Source: Actinopolyspora xinjiangensis (lineage in GTDB: Bacteria > Actinomycetota > Actinomycetes > Mycobacteriales > Pseudonocardiaceae). Taken from it: DNA of 64,000 nucleotides. Below are positions 9,833-18,234 of this stretch, one piece after another. The number at the start of each line of letters is the position of its first letter. Position 1 is the stretch's first letter. A program made the position numbers and the translations under genes. The notes beneath the pieces are model-generated. The model was not told the origin of the DNA. It searched no databases and saw only the letters and a program-made list of their open reading frames with translations. The stretch is from NCBI RefSeq assembly GCF_900104475.1, contig NZ_FNJR01000007.1:124001-188000 (forward strand), written 5' to 3'.

Positions 9833-11059
9833 ATGCGACGAAGAACCGGCACGGTACTCCTGTCACTCCTCCTGGGAGCGGCGACGCTGGGTTCACCGGC
9901 GGGCGCCGAACCCACCGGGAAGACCGGCTCCCCCACGGCGGGAACCGCCCGTCCCGACCTGACGGAACTGAACGTGACGGCCACCCGGGTGGACACCGAC
10001 CGGCTGCGACGCCCCACCGACATCACGTCCGCCTCGGACGGCAGCGGCCGGATGCTCATAGCCGAGAAGCCCGGCACCGTACGCGCCTACGACCCCGACA
10101 GCGGCACCATGGGGCAGCCGCTGCTCGACATAACGAACCGGGTGGAAAACGCCGGTAACGAGCAGGGACTGCTCGGCATAGCCCCCTCCCCCGAGGACAC
10201 CGGGGAAGACATCCTCTACGCCGCCTACACCCGGGCATCCGACGCCGCCGTGACCCTGTCACGGTTCTCGCTGGCGGCGGACGACCCGGCCGCCGGCGAG
10301 GAGGTCCTGCTCAGCCAGCCGCACTCCGAACACACCAACCACAACGGCGGCGACCTCGCCTTCGGACCCGACGGGTTCCTCTACATGGGAATCGGCGACG
10401 GCGGAGGCGCGGGAGACCCGCTGCGCAGTGGGCAGGACCTCAGCACCCTGCTGGGCAAGGTGCTGCGGATCGACGTCAGCAGGCAGTGCGGTGAGCAGCC
10501 GTACTGCGTCCCGCCGGACAACCCGTTCGCCTACACTCCCGGCGCACGCGGCGAAATCTGGAGCTACGGACTGCGCAATCCGTGGCGGTTCTCCTTCGAC
10601 CCGGAGGGAAGATCGCTGTGGATCGCCGATGTGGGACAGGGGTCCCTCGAGGAGGTGAACCGAATCCCGCAAGGGGTTCGCGGTCAGAACTTCGGATGGT
10701 CCTGTATGGAGGGAACGGAGCGGTTCGCTCCGGACCGGTGTGAGCCGGCCGCCGACTACGTGGAGCCGGTGCTGACCTACCAGACCTCGGTGGAGGGCTG
10801 CGCCGTGATCGGCGGGCGCGTCTACCGGGGAGAGCGGTACTCGGACATCGCGGACGGCACCTACCTCGCGGCGGACTACTGCTCGGCCGGCGTGTGGGGC
10901 CTCCGCAGCGACGACGGTGGGCACACCTATCAGAGCGCCAAGCTCGGGGAACTACCCATCCAGGTGACCGCCTTCGGAGCGGACAGCTCCGGTGAGCTGT
11001 ACGTGGTCAACGACCTGCCCGGCATGCTCTACCGGCTGTCCTTCTCCACCGACTCCTGA
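9833..11059 (+). CDS. secreted PQQ-dependent sugar dehydrogenase (glucose/sorbosone dehydrogenase family)
   Basis: The 408-residue precursor has a signal peptide (MRRRTGTVLLSLLLGAATLGSPAGA) and a six-bladed beta-propeller of the soluble glucose/sorbosone dehydrogenase family: RPTDI near residue 62, EQGLLGIA, THNHNGGDLAFGPDG-type blade (TNHNGGDLAFGPDGFLY), GKVLRIDV, GLRNPWRFSFDP and DVGQG. Such enzymes oxidise sugar aldehydes or pyranoses at C1 using PQQ; some feed electrons to lytic polysaccharide monooxygenases. No carbohydrate-binding module or anchor is present. GGAG precedes the ATG. A CebR-like operator links it to the convergent xyloglucanase gene. Confidence 0.88.
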   Translation: MRRRTGTVLLSLLLGAATLGSPAGAEPTGKTGSPTAGTARPDLTELNVTATRVDTDRLRRPTDITSASDGSGRMLIAEKPGTVRAYDPDSGTMGQPLLDITNRVENAGNEQGLLGIAPSPEDTGEDILYAAYTRASDAAVTLSRFSLAADDPAAGEEVLLSQPHSEHTNHNGGDLAFGPDGFLYMGIGDGGGAGDPLRSGQDLSTLLGKVLRIDVSRQCGEQPYCVPPDNPFAYTPGARGEIWSYGLRNPWRFSFDPEGRSLWIADVGQGSLEEVNRIPQGVRGQNFGWSCMEGTERFAPDRCEPAADYVEPVLTYQTSVEGCAVIGGRVYRGERYSDIADGTYLAADYCSAGVWGLRSDDGGHTYQSAKLGELPIQVTAFGADSSGELYVVNDLPGMLYRLSFSTDS

Positions 11060-11089
11060 GACTCCGACACGGCTCGTGGACGGATAAGC

Positions 11090-11122
11090 ACCGGCCGGGT
11101 GGAGACCTTCCACCCGGCCGGT
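11090..11122 (+). terminator. terminator-like hairpin after the sugar dehydrogenase
   Basis: Arms 11090-11103 and 11109-11122 are perfectly complementary over 14 bases around a 5-base loop, starting 30 bases after the stop codon. There is no T-run, as is common in high-GC actinomycetes. Confidence 0.8.
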
Positions 11123-11408
11123 TCATCCGCTCAGCGGAGCGAGCTCTCACCACGAGGAGCGCTGCACGGCCCTACCTCACCCGCATCGCCGCTTTCGGGG
11201 GAGTCGATTTCTCGCGGAATCGCCGCGCCGCTCCTCGGAACGGGACCACGCGGGTAAGCAGCGCATGGAACCCCGGTGCGTGAGTCGGATGCATTGCAAG
11301 GCCGGGCCGCTCGCCGCGTAGATCGCTACTCAAGAGCCGGCCCAACGCGGCAAGGCGCCGACTCACGTGACGGCTACCCGGCCACACGGGCAACTGCCAC
11401 TACGGATT
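11123..11408. other. intergenic between convergent genes, no gene supported
   Basis: The region lies between the terminator and the xyloglucanase stop. A 73-codon minus-strand frame (11172-11393) has no ribosome site or recognisable domain and is not called. Confidence 0.4.
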
Positions 11409-13727
11409 TTAGTTCGCGGGGTCGGCGTATATGACGCCTCGTCCGTTGGTTCCGAGGTACACCCGCCCGTACACGTCCGGGTCACCGGTGATGGCGTCAC
11501 CGATGTTGCCGTACTGGTGCTGGTCGTCGTTGATGCGAGTCCAGCTCTGCCCGGCGTCGTCGGAGCGGAACACGCCGGTCACCCCGTCGATCGTGGCGAT
11601 CGAGTACATGGCGGGGTAGTCACTTCCCGGCGCGGACTTGCCGAACCCGATGTTGTCGGAACCCGCCACTCCGGAGACCTCGCTGAAGGACTCCCCGGCG
11701 TCGGTCGAGTGCCACAACCCTCCCTCGCCGGTGAGCCAGATGTCACCGGAGCGCCCGGGCACGGCCTTGAAGTAACCGCTGCCCGAGGGGAGCCCGGAAG
11801 CCGGTGAGGCGGTGAAGCTGGCTCCGCCGTCGGTGCTGACGTAGAAGGTCCCCTGGTGGAAACCGTAGAACCTGTCCGGATCGACCCGGTCGGACTCCAC
11901 GCGCGCGCCGCTGGGGATTCCCGTGGACGCCTGCCAACTCGCGCCCTGGTCGGTCGTGTAGTGCACGCCGGTGCCCTCGGGACTCCAGACGAATCCGCTG
12001 CCGTCCGCTGCCGCCGCGACGGTTCCGCCGCCGGTGACACCGGACGGTTCGGTGTTCTGGAACCAGCTCTTCCCGCCGTCGTAGGAGAACGCCACCCGAC
12101 TGTCGTCGGGCCTGCTCGACTTGTCGAACTCGCCCACGCGCACCATCGTCCCCGGCGACATCCCGGCGTAGTCCATGCTGGTGGTGCTGGTGAAGACGGG
12201 GTTCTCGTACATCATGTCCGGCACCTCGTCCAGTCGTTCGTGCCGGAAACCGCCGATGTCACCGAGAGCGGAAAGCACCGGCGCACCGCCCGGCGGACTG
12301 ATCAGGTCGAGTACGGCGGTCTCCTCCAGTCCGGCCACGCTGGGTTCGATGTCGATCTTGTTTCCCCGGTCCCACCGGGTGAGGTTGTCGGTGCCGTAGA
12401 TGGTGGCCCCGGTGCCGTAGAGCATGTGGTCGGAGTCGAACGGGTCTATCGCCATCGCCTCGGTCATCCAGCCCAGCTTCGGCGAGGTCTCCGGCGGGAC
12501 CGGCTGCTCGGTTCCGAAGGTCAGCCAGGGCACCGAGGAGACGTCCATCTCGTAGTTCAGTTCCCGCTCGGGGTAGGCACCCCAGTCCCAGATACGACTC
12601 CAGCTCTGGCCGCCGTCGGTGCTGCGGAAGAGGATCACGTCGGGCCACCACGAGATCTGGGTGGCGACCATGAGTGTGTCCGGGTTCTGCCGGTCGATGG
12701 TCAGCCCACTGTAGCCGTAGTCGTTGTCGGCACTGGTGGACGGCACCGGGCTGATCCGGGTCCACTCCCCGCTGTCGGTGTCGAGCTTCCACACGTCACC
12801 GGCGCTGCCGTCGTAGGGGCCGCCGGTGTCGCTGGTGGCCATGTACAGGTAGCCGTTCTCGCTGTCGACCACGGCCTGGTGCGCGAGATAACCGGTCGGC
12901 TGGTTCGGTACGCGTTCCCAGGTGGCCCCCGCGTCGGTGCTGCGGTAGATCGTGTTCTGCTTGTCCGCGACCCCGACGTAGATGTCGCTGGTGGGGCTGC
13001 CGCTGGTTCCGCTGCCACGGTCGAAGGTCACCCAGGTGACACCCTGGTTGTCCGAGTAGAAGCCGGTCGAATCAGTCGGGTCGGCGACGTAGTCGCCGGG
13101 ATTGGGAAAGTTCTCCACCTCGGACCAGGTGGCCCCGTGGTCGGTGCTGCGCCACAGTCCGTTCCCACTCGGGGTCCCCAGGTAGAGCACGCTGTTGTCG
13201 TTGGGGTCGATCGCCAGCCGTTCCCCCATGCCGCGACCGGGCATGTTCCCGCCGAGCTTGAAGGGGAGCTCGCTGATCTTCCAGGTCTCGCCGCGATCCG
13301 TGGAACGCAGCACGGCCCCGTTGTTGGGGTCCCAGCTGTTGGTGTACATGCCGACGGCGGCGTAGACCCGGTCTGGGTCGACGGGGTCGGTGGCCACGCT
13401 CGCCACCCCGTTGTAGCCCCAGTTGTCCTGGCCGACCCAGTCCAACAGGGGCTTCCAGCGTCCGTCGGTGCCGGAGTCACGGCGGTAGACGCCGCCGATG
13501 TCTGTTCTGGCGTAGACCAGGCCCGGCTCGGTGCGGTTGAACACGATGCCGGGCACGAATCCGCCACCGCCGATCTCGGCGTTGCGCCAGTCGTAGTTCT
13601 CACTGTCGGCAGTGGTTCCGGTCGCGGTTCCGGCCTCCGCCGCCGAGGGGGTCGTGGTCGCCGGACTCGTCAGCGTCACGGCTGACAGCAGCGCGGCCGT
13701 GAGGAGCACGGGTAACCGTCTCCGCAT
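11409..13727 (-). CDS. secreted GH74 xyloglucanase / xyloglucan-specific glycosidase
   Basis: The 772-residue precursor has a signal peptide (MRRRLPVLLTAALLSAVTL..ATTTPSAAEA) and repeated BNR/Asp-box blades such as STDRGETW, STDHGATW, STDAGATW, STDGGQSW and SDDAGQSW, the tandem seven-bladed propeller pattern of GH74. The N-terminal YDWRNAEIGGGGFVPGI and DIGGVYR segments are typical of the family. It should cut xyloglucan outside the cell. The carbohydrate-binding module that many GH74 enzymes carry is absent. GGAGG stands 6 bases before the ATG. Promoter and operator are described separately. Confidence 0.93.
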   Translation of the reverse strand: MRRRLPVLLTAALLSAVTLTSPATTTPSAAEAGTATGTTADSENYDWRNAEIGGGGFVPGIVFNRTEPGLVYARTDIGGVYRRDSGTDGRWKPLLDWVGQDNWGYNGVASVATDPVDPDRVYAAVGMYTNSWDPNNGAVLRSTDRGETWKISELPFKLGGNMPGRGMGERLAIDPNDNSVLYLGTPSGNGLWRSTDHGATWSEVENFPNPGDYVADPTDSTGFYSDNQGVTWVTFDRGSGTSGSPTSDIYVGVADKQNTIYRSTDAGATWERVPNQPTGYLAHQAVVDSENGYLYMATSDTGGPYDGSAGDVWKLDTDSGEWTRISPVPSTSADNDYGYSGLTIDRQNPDTLMVATQISWWPDVILFRSTDGGQSWSRIWDWGAYPERELNYEMDVSSVPWLTFGTEQPVPPETSPKLGWMTEAMAIDPFDSDHMLYGTGATIYGTDNLTRWDRGNKIDIEPSVAGLEETAVLDLISPPGGAPVLSALGDIGGFRHERLDEVPDMMYENPVFTSTTSMDYAGMSPGTMVRVGEFDKSSRPDDSRVAFSYDGGKSWFQNTEPSGVTGGGTVAAAADGSGFVWSPEGTGVHYTTDQGASWQASTGIPSGARVESDRVDPDRFYGFHQGTFYVSTDGGASFTASPASGLPSGSGYFKAVPGRSGDIWLTGEGGLWHSTDAGESFSEVSGVAGSDNIGFGKSAPGSDYPAMYSIATIDGVTGVFRSDDAGQSWTRINDDQHQYGNIGDAITGDPDVYGRVYLGTNGRGVIYADPAN

Positions 13728-13745
13728 GAGTCACCTCCGAGGTTT

Positions 13746-13787
13746 CGGGAGCGCTCCCAGAATCGAAGCGCTTCACCGCGCTGTCAA
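13746..13787 (-). promoter_or_regulatory. promoter and CebR/LacI-type operator of the GH74 gene
   Basis: Reading the minus strand, TTGACA (13782-13787) and GATTCT (13759-13764) are spaced by 17 bases, a near-consensus sigma-70-type promoter. TGGGAGCGCTCCCG (13746-13759) begins at the end of the -10 box and covers the transcription start. It matches the operator of the sugar-dehydrogenase gene in 13 of 14 positions. Confidence 0.8.
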
Positions 13788-13938
13788 CGAGGGACCTCGC
13801 GGAAACGCCGGAACGGACCAGTGTGGACTCCGGACGCGCGAGGCACCCGGCTCCCGCCTCGGAACCATCGGTGGCACGCGTTGACGTCGTCAACGGCTAC
13901 GGCGTCGAACAGCACCTCCGGGGTTTCGCACTCGTTCG

Positions 13939-14200
13939 CGTGGACGCGGATCGCGGCGACGAGCCGCGAGTGCCGCCCGGGTGCGGCGGACGCCCGGGTA
14001 GGCGACGTATTCACGGGCGTACGCTCGGTGCCCAGGGACGGCATGTCCGTCATCGGGCCGGTCCCCGGAGACGAAGGCCCCTACGTGATCGCCCCCACAG
14101 CGCCGTGACTCTGGGCCCGGTGCTCGGCGAGATCGCGGCGCGGGAAGTGCTCGGCACCCGGCACCCGCTGGCCGAACCGTTCCGCCCGAACCGCTGCTGA
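13939..14200 (+). pseudogene. frameshifted C-terminal remnant of an FAD-dependent oxidoreductase (DAO family)
   Basis: Two adjacent frames together encode what looks like the end of a D-amino-acid-oxidase/sarcosine-oxidase family protein. The first frame gives DARVGDVFTGVRSVPRDGM then SVIGPVPGDEGPYVIAP before a stop; the second continues SAVTLGPVLGEIAAREVLG and ends PLAEPFRPNR with TGA at 14198-14200. Intact homologues join these as ..IGPVPG..LYVA..HSGVTLGPLLG..PFRP.R. The switch near 14094 suggests a one-base change. The rest of the gene upstream is missing or unrecognisable. Recognition is from memory of the family pattern. Confidence 0.6.
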
Positions 14201-14285
14201 ACCGTCCGGCTCGGGAATCCTCGCCGAACCGGAGCCCGAATCGCGAGCCGAGACCTCCGCGAGGCCCTCGCGCGGCGAGCACCGG

Positions 14286-14321
14286 CCGGTGCTCCCATCA
14301 CCCTGGCGGTGGGAGCACCGG
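14286..14321. terminator. terminator-like hairpin after the aldehyde dehydrogenase
   Basis: CCGGTGCTCCCA (14286-14297) and TGGGAGCACCGG (14310-14321) form a 12-base-pair stem, about 115 bases beyond the stop of the minus-strand dehydrogenase. It could serve transcripts from both sides. Confidence 0.65.
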
Positions 14322-14437
14322 GCTCGCCCACACGAGCACTCGACCGGCGGAACTCGATCACCCGGTCGGCGCGAGCTCCGATCCCGCCCGGAATTCGCCG
14401 ACAGAGCTCCGTGGCAGCCGGTGAGGGCGGCATCCGA

Positions 14438-15928
14438 TCAACCCTGCTCGGGCGACTCCATCCGCCCGTTGACGCGACGCGGGATCCCCAGCGGGTTCCC
14501 GTCGCGCAGCGCCTCGGGAAGCACCGCGCGCGGTGCGCTCTGGAACGACACCGGGCGCAGGAACCGGTCGATCGCGGCCGTTCCCACCGAGGTGTGCGTC
14601 GGGGCCGTGGTGGCCGGGTAGGGTCCGCCGTGCTGCATCCCGTGGCTGACGCTGACGCCGGTGGGCCAACCGTTCCAGACCAACCTGCCCGCGCGGGCGC
14701 GCAGCGTGCGGAACAGCGGCGCGACGACGCTCTCCTCCTCATTGCCGTGCACGGTGGCCGTCAGCTCCCCGGAGAAGACCCCCGCCGCCTCCAGCAGCTC
14801 ATCGGTGTCGGAGTAACCCACCAGCAACGAGACCGGACCGAAGCACTCACCCGCCAGCTCCTGCCGGTTGTCCACGAGCTGGCGCGCCCCGGTGTAGAGC
14901 AGGCTCGGGCCCACCCCGTCCTCGGTGCGCCGCCCCGAGACCAGCGTCTCCACCGCCGGGTGGTTGCGCAGCGAACCCAGCGTGTCGTGGAAGGCGGTCT
15001 CGATCCCCTCGTTGAGCATGGGAGCCGGGGCGCGCTGCTCCACCTCCGGGATCAGCACGTCGCGGAACCGCTGCGCCGCGCTGGCCGGCACCAGCAGCAG
15101 GCCGGGCTTGGTGCAGAACTGTCCGACCCCCAGGGTGTAGGAATCCAGGTAGCCCCGGGCGATCTCCGCACCACGGCCCGCCGCCGCTTCCGGCGTCACG
15201 AAGGCGGGGTTGACGCTGCCCATCTCGGCGTAGAAGGGGATGGGGGACTCGCGGGAGGAGGCGAGGTCGAACAGCGCGCGTCCCCCGCTGTTGGAACCGG
15301 TGAAGGCACCGGCCCGGACCCGCTCGTCCAGCAGCGCGGCCCTGGCCGGTTCGTTCCCCTCCAGCAGCGCGAAGGTCCCGTCGGGCGCACCCGCCTCGGC
15401 CAGCGCGCCGGTGACGATCTCCGCCGTCCTGCGGGAGAGCTCGGGATGGCCCGGGTGTGCCTTGACCACCACCGGGCAACCGGCCGCCAGCGCCGAGGCG
15501 GTGTCGCCACCGGCCACGCTGAAGGCGAAGGGGAAGTTGCTCGCGGCGAACACCAGCACCGGACCGAGCGGCAGCAGCGTGCGACGCAGGTCGGGACGGG
15601 CGCCGGTCGGCCACTCCGGATCGGGGGAGTCGATCGTGGCCTTCAGGTGCGCGCCCTCCTCGACGGTCTCGGCGAACAACCGCAGCTGGAAGGTGGTGCG
15701 GACGAGCTCGCCGCGCAGCCTCCCCTCCGGGAGGTGGGACTCGCGCCGCGCCAGCGGCACCAGCTCCTCGGTGTGGGCGTCCAGCTCGGACGCTACGGCC
15801 CGCAGCAGGCCACCGATCTCGGCGGGGCTCGTCGCGGCGAGCCTCGTCGCGGCGGCGGTGGCGTTGTCGAGCACGGTTTCGAGCCCGTCACTCGTGGAAA
15901 CGCTCTGGGACGGTGTCATGGGACTCAC
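14438..15928 (-). CDS. aldehyde dehydrogenase, 2,5-dioxovalerate (alpha-ketoglutarate semialdehyde) type
   Basis: The 496-residue enzyme has the ALDH catalytic set: Asn131 (ASNFPFAFS), Glu235 (YAEMGS) and Cys272 (GVGQFCTKPG), plus the cofactor loop FTGSNSGGRALFD. The GNEPARAALL and SSRESPIPFYAEMGSVNP patterns match the alpha-ketoglutarate semialdehyde dehydrogenase branch, which oxidises 2,5-dioxopentanoate to 2-oxoglutarate at the end of non-phosphorylative pentose, hexarate and hydroxyproline routes. The start is GTG 15928 or ATG 15919, both served by the same AGAGGAGG. It follows the Zn-dehydrogenase gene by 132 bases and is probably part of that operon. Confidence 0.83.
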   Translation of the reverse strand: MSPMTPSQSVSTSDGLETVLDNATAAATRLAATSPAEIGGLLRAVASELDAHTEELVPLARRESHLPEGRLRGELVRTTFQLRLFAETVEEGAHLKATIDSPDPEWPTGARPDLRRTLLPLGPVLVFAASNFPFAFSVAGGDTASALAAGCPVVVKAHPGHPELSRRTAEIVTGALAEAGAPDGTFALLEGNEPARAALLDERVRAGAFTGSNSGGRALFDLASSRESPIPFYAEMGSVNPAFVTPEAAAGRGAEIARGYLDSYTLGVGQFCTKPGLLLVPASAAQRFRDVLIPEVEQRAPAPMLNEGIETAFHDTLGSLRNHPAVETLVSGRRTEDGVGPSLLYTGARQLVDNRQELAGECFGPVSLLVGYSDTDELLEAAGVFSGELTATVHGNEEESVVAPLFRTLRARAGRLVWNGWPTGVSVSHGMQHGGPYPATTAPTHTSVGTAAIDRFLRPVSFQSAPRAVLPEALRDGNPLGIPRRVNGRMESPEQG

Positions 15929-16060
15929 TTGCCTCCTCTCGTTGCGGTTCTTCCCGGGGGAGGCGGCGGAACAACGGATCCCGCGACTCCCACCGGGTTC
16001 GCTGCGGTGCCCGCCACGTCAGGCGGGCACCACCGGCACCTCGGCTCCCGGAACGTTCGA

Positions 16061-17074
16061 TCACGGCCGCAGCAGGATCTTCACGTCCGAGCCCCGCCGC
16101 TGCCCCAGCAGCCGGAGGGCCTCGGAGGCCTCCTCCAGTTCCAGCTCGCGGGTGACGAGCAGCCCCGGATCCAGCACACCGCTGGTGAACGCCGACACGG
16201 CGTGGGCCCACGCCCGCGAGGGCGCCCCGAAAACGGTGTGCACCGTGACCTGCGAGAGCACCAGCCGAGCCGGATCGGGCGGCCGGGGATCGTCGGCGGC
16301 CACTCCGGTGAGGACCACGCGCCCGCCGGGGCGGACGAGTCTGGTGGCGAGGGCGGCTGTGCCCGGGGCACCCGCCGCCTCCAGCACCGCGTCGTAGCCA
16401 CCGGCGAGGCGTTCGGCCTCCTCGGGCTCCCGGATATCGGTGGCGCCGCAGGCGGTCGCGATCTCGGCCCGTTCACCCGGCTCCACCACGGTCAGCTCGA
16501 CGGGCGAGGACGCCGCGATCAGCTGGGTGGACAGCAACCCGAGACTGCCCCCGCCGACCACCGCGACGCGTTCGCCCGGGACCACCGCGAGCTTGAGGGT
16601 GGCCGCGGCCGCACACGCGGCCGGTTCCAGCACCGCCGCCCCGCGCGGATCGGCGTCGTCGGGCAGCGCGTGCAGCAACCTGGCGGGCAGGGTCAGGTAG
16701 TTCGACCAACCACCGGGACGGGTGAAGCCGGTTTCGTCGTACTGCGTGGCGCAGAGGTTGTTGTCACCCCTGCGGCAGGCGGGGCACACCCCGCAACCGC
16801 GGAACCCCTCCCCCACGACCAGCCGACCGCTGAGCTCCGCGGGCACGTCCGCGCCGACCTCGACGACCCTGCCGGACCACTCGTGCCCGGGAACCACCGG
16901 GTAGCTCACGAAGTCGGCGGGCCGGTTCCCGGTGAACACCTCCCGGTCGGACCCGCAGATCCCGCTGCGGGCGACCTCGACGAGGGCCTCCCCGGGACCG
17001 GGTTCGGTGGGTTCGGTCGGGACGGTGCGAATGCTGCCCGGCTCGTCGATGCGAACCGCCCTGGCATCGCTCAC
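16061..17074 (-). CDS. zinc-dependent medium-chain alcohol/sugar dehydrogenase
   Basis: The 337-residue MDR enzyme has the catalytic zinc site Cys in SGICGSD, the GHEWSGRV segment, the structural zinc cluster CGVCPACRRGDNNLC and the nucleotide-binding VVGGGSLGLLS. It should oxidise a sugar, sugar acid or polyol with NAD(P). Its ATG overlaps the preceding dehydratase stop (ATGA), so the two act in one pathway. In known sugar-acid routes such an enzyme either makes the aldonic acid or oxidises a 2-keto-3-deoxy intermediate. The exact substrate is not readable from sequence. Confidence 0.85.
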   Translation of the reverse strand: MSDARAVRIDEPGSIRTVPTEPTEPGPGEALVEVARSGICGSDREVFTGNRPADFVSYPVVPGHEWSGRVVEVGADVPAELSGRLVVGEGFRGCGVCPACRRGDNNLCATQYDETGFTRPGGWSNYLTLPARLLHALPDDADPRGAAVLEPAACAAAATLKLAVVPGERVAVVGGGSLGLLSTQLIAASSPVELTVVEPGERAEIATACGATDIREPEEAERLAGGYDAVLEAAGAPGTAALATRLVRPGGRVVLTGVAADDPRPPDPARLVLSQVTVHTVFGAPSRAWAHAVSAFTSGVLDPGLLVTRELELEEASEALRLLGQRRGSDVKILLRP

Positions 17075-18234
17075 GAAGCACTCGCCCCCTTGGTGCCCCG
17101 GAACTGCCAGTCCTCCGCGTAGAGGTCGAACCTCGCGCCGCTGGCGGGGTACTCGCGCACGAAGTCGACGTCGAGCTCGACACCCAGCCCCGGAGCGGTC
17201 GGCAGCGCGAAGAAGCCGTCCTCCACCTCGGGCAGTCCGGGGGCCGCCTGCTTCACGTGGGAGTCGGCGAAGTCGTTGAAGTGCTCCTGGATCTTGAAGT
17301 TCTCGGTAACCGCGGCCAGGTGCAGGTTGGCCGCCGTGAGCACCGGGCCGCCCACGTTGTGCGGGGCCACCAGCACGTAGTGGGTCTCGGCCGTGGCGGC
17401 CACCTTGCGGGCCTCCAGCAGCCCCCCGAAGTGACCGATGTCCGGTTGGATGACGTCGGCGGCCTGCAGACCGAACAGCTCGCGGTACTCGATGCGGTCG
17501 TGGATGCGCTCACCGGTGGCCACCGGCAGCCTGGCCTCGCGCGAGACCTTGGCCAGCGCCTCGGGGTTCTCCGGCGGGACCGGTTCCTCGATCCAGCTGG
17601 GATCGAAGCGCTCCAGCTCACCGGCGATCCGGGTGGCCTCGGCCGGGGTGAACCGGCCGTGCATCTCGACCAGGATCTCCACGTCGGGTCCGACCGCGTC
17701 CCTGACCGCGGAGACGAGCTCCACCGAACGGCGCACCTCCGCCGGTTCCAGCTCCCAGCGGCCGGGGCCGAACGGGTCGAACTTGAGCGCCCGGTACCCC
17801 CGGTCGACCACCGCGCGGGCGGCCTCGTGGAACTGCTCCGGAGTGCGTTCCACCGTGTACCAGCCGTTGGCGTAGGCCTTCACGCTGTCCCGGACGTTTC
17901 CGCCCAGCAGCCGCCAGACGGGTTGGCCGAGCGCCTTGCCGACGATGTCCCAGCAGGCCATCTCCACGCAGGCGATCCCGGACATCACGACCTCACCGGC
18001 CCGGCCGTAGTCCCCGCGCTTCATGCGCCACACCAGCGCCTCGATGTTGAAGGGGTCGGCGCCGATCACGTGGTTGCGGGCGGCCTCGTTGAAGTAGCCG
18101 AGCAACGCCTCGGTGTGACCGAGCATCCGGGTCTCGCCCACTCCGACGATGCCGTCGTCGGTGTGCACCCGCAGATACGTCAGATCGCGCCAGGGGGTGC
18201 CGAGCACCAGGGGTTCGATTTTCGTGATCTTCAT
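17071..18234 (-). CDS. enolase-superfamily (mandelate racemase/muconate lactonising type) sugar-acid dehydratase
   Basis: The 387-residue protein has the enolase-superfamily barrel residues: Lys151 (ALKFDPFG), metal ligands Glu190 (ILVEMHGRF), Glu216 (WIEEPVP) and Glu242 (TGERI), then QPDIGHFGG and His292 (VAPHNVGG). His192 beside the first metal ligand and His292 fit acid-sugar dehydratases of the galactonate/gluconate type. The predicted reaction is removal of water from an aldonic or aldaric acid to a 2-keto-3-deoxy acid. Its ATG overlaps the upstream U32-like gene by an ATGA. Specificity (galactonate, arabinonate, xylonate or other) is open. Confidence 0.85.
   Translation of the reverse strand: MKITKIEPLVLGTPWRDLTYLRVHTDDGIVGVGETRMLGHTEALLGYFNEAARNHVIGADPFNIEALVWRMKRGDYGRAGEVVMSGIACVEMACWDIVGKALGQPVWRLLGGNVRDSVKAYANGWYTVERTPEQFHEAARAVVDRGYRALKFDPFGPGRWELEPAEVRRSVELVSAVRDAVGPDVEILVEMHGRFTPAEATRIAGELERFDPSWIEEPVPPENPEALAKVSREARLPVATGERIHDRIEYRELFGLQAADVIQPDIGHFGGLLEARKVAATAETHYVLVAPHNVGGPVLTAANLHLAAVTENFKIQEHFNDFADSHVKQAAPGLPEVEDGFFALPTAPGLGVELDVDFVREYPASGARFDLYAEDWQFRGTKGASAS

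Noticed and set aside
11172-11393. 73-codon minus-strand frame between convergent genes
   Set aside because: No Shine-Dalgarno site, no recognised domain and composition like neighbouring noncoding DNA; kept only as a note.
11856-13685. 609-codon frame opposite the GH74 gene
   Set aside because: It is complementary to well-conserved Asp-box blades, so its openness comes from GC-rich third positions.
14309-17122. 937-codon plus-strand frame across the aldehyde dehydrogenase and Zn-dehydrogenase genes
   Set aside because: It runs antisense to two conserved enzymes and has no domain of its own.
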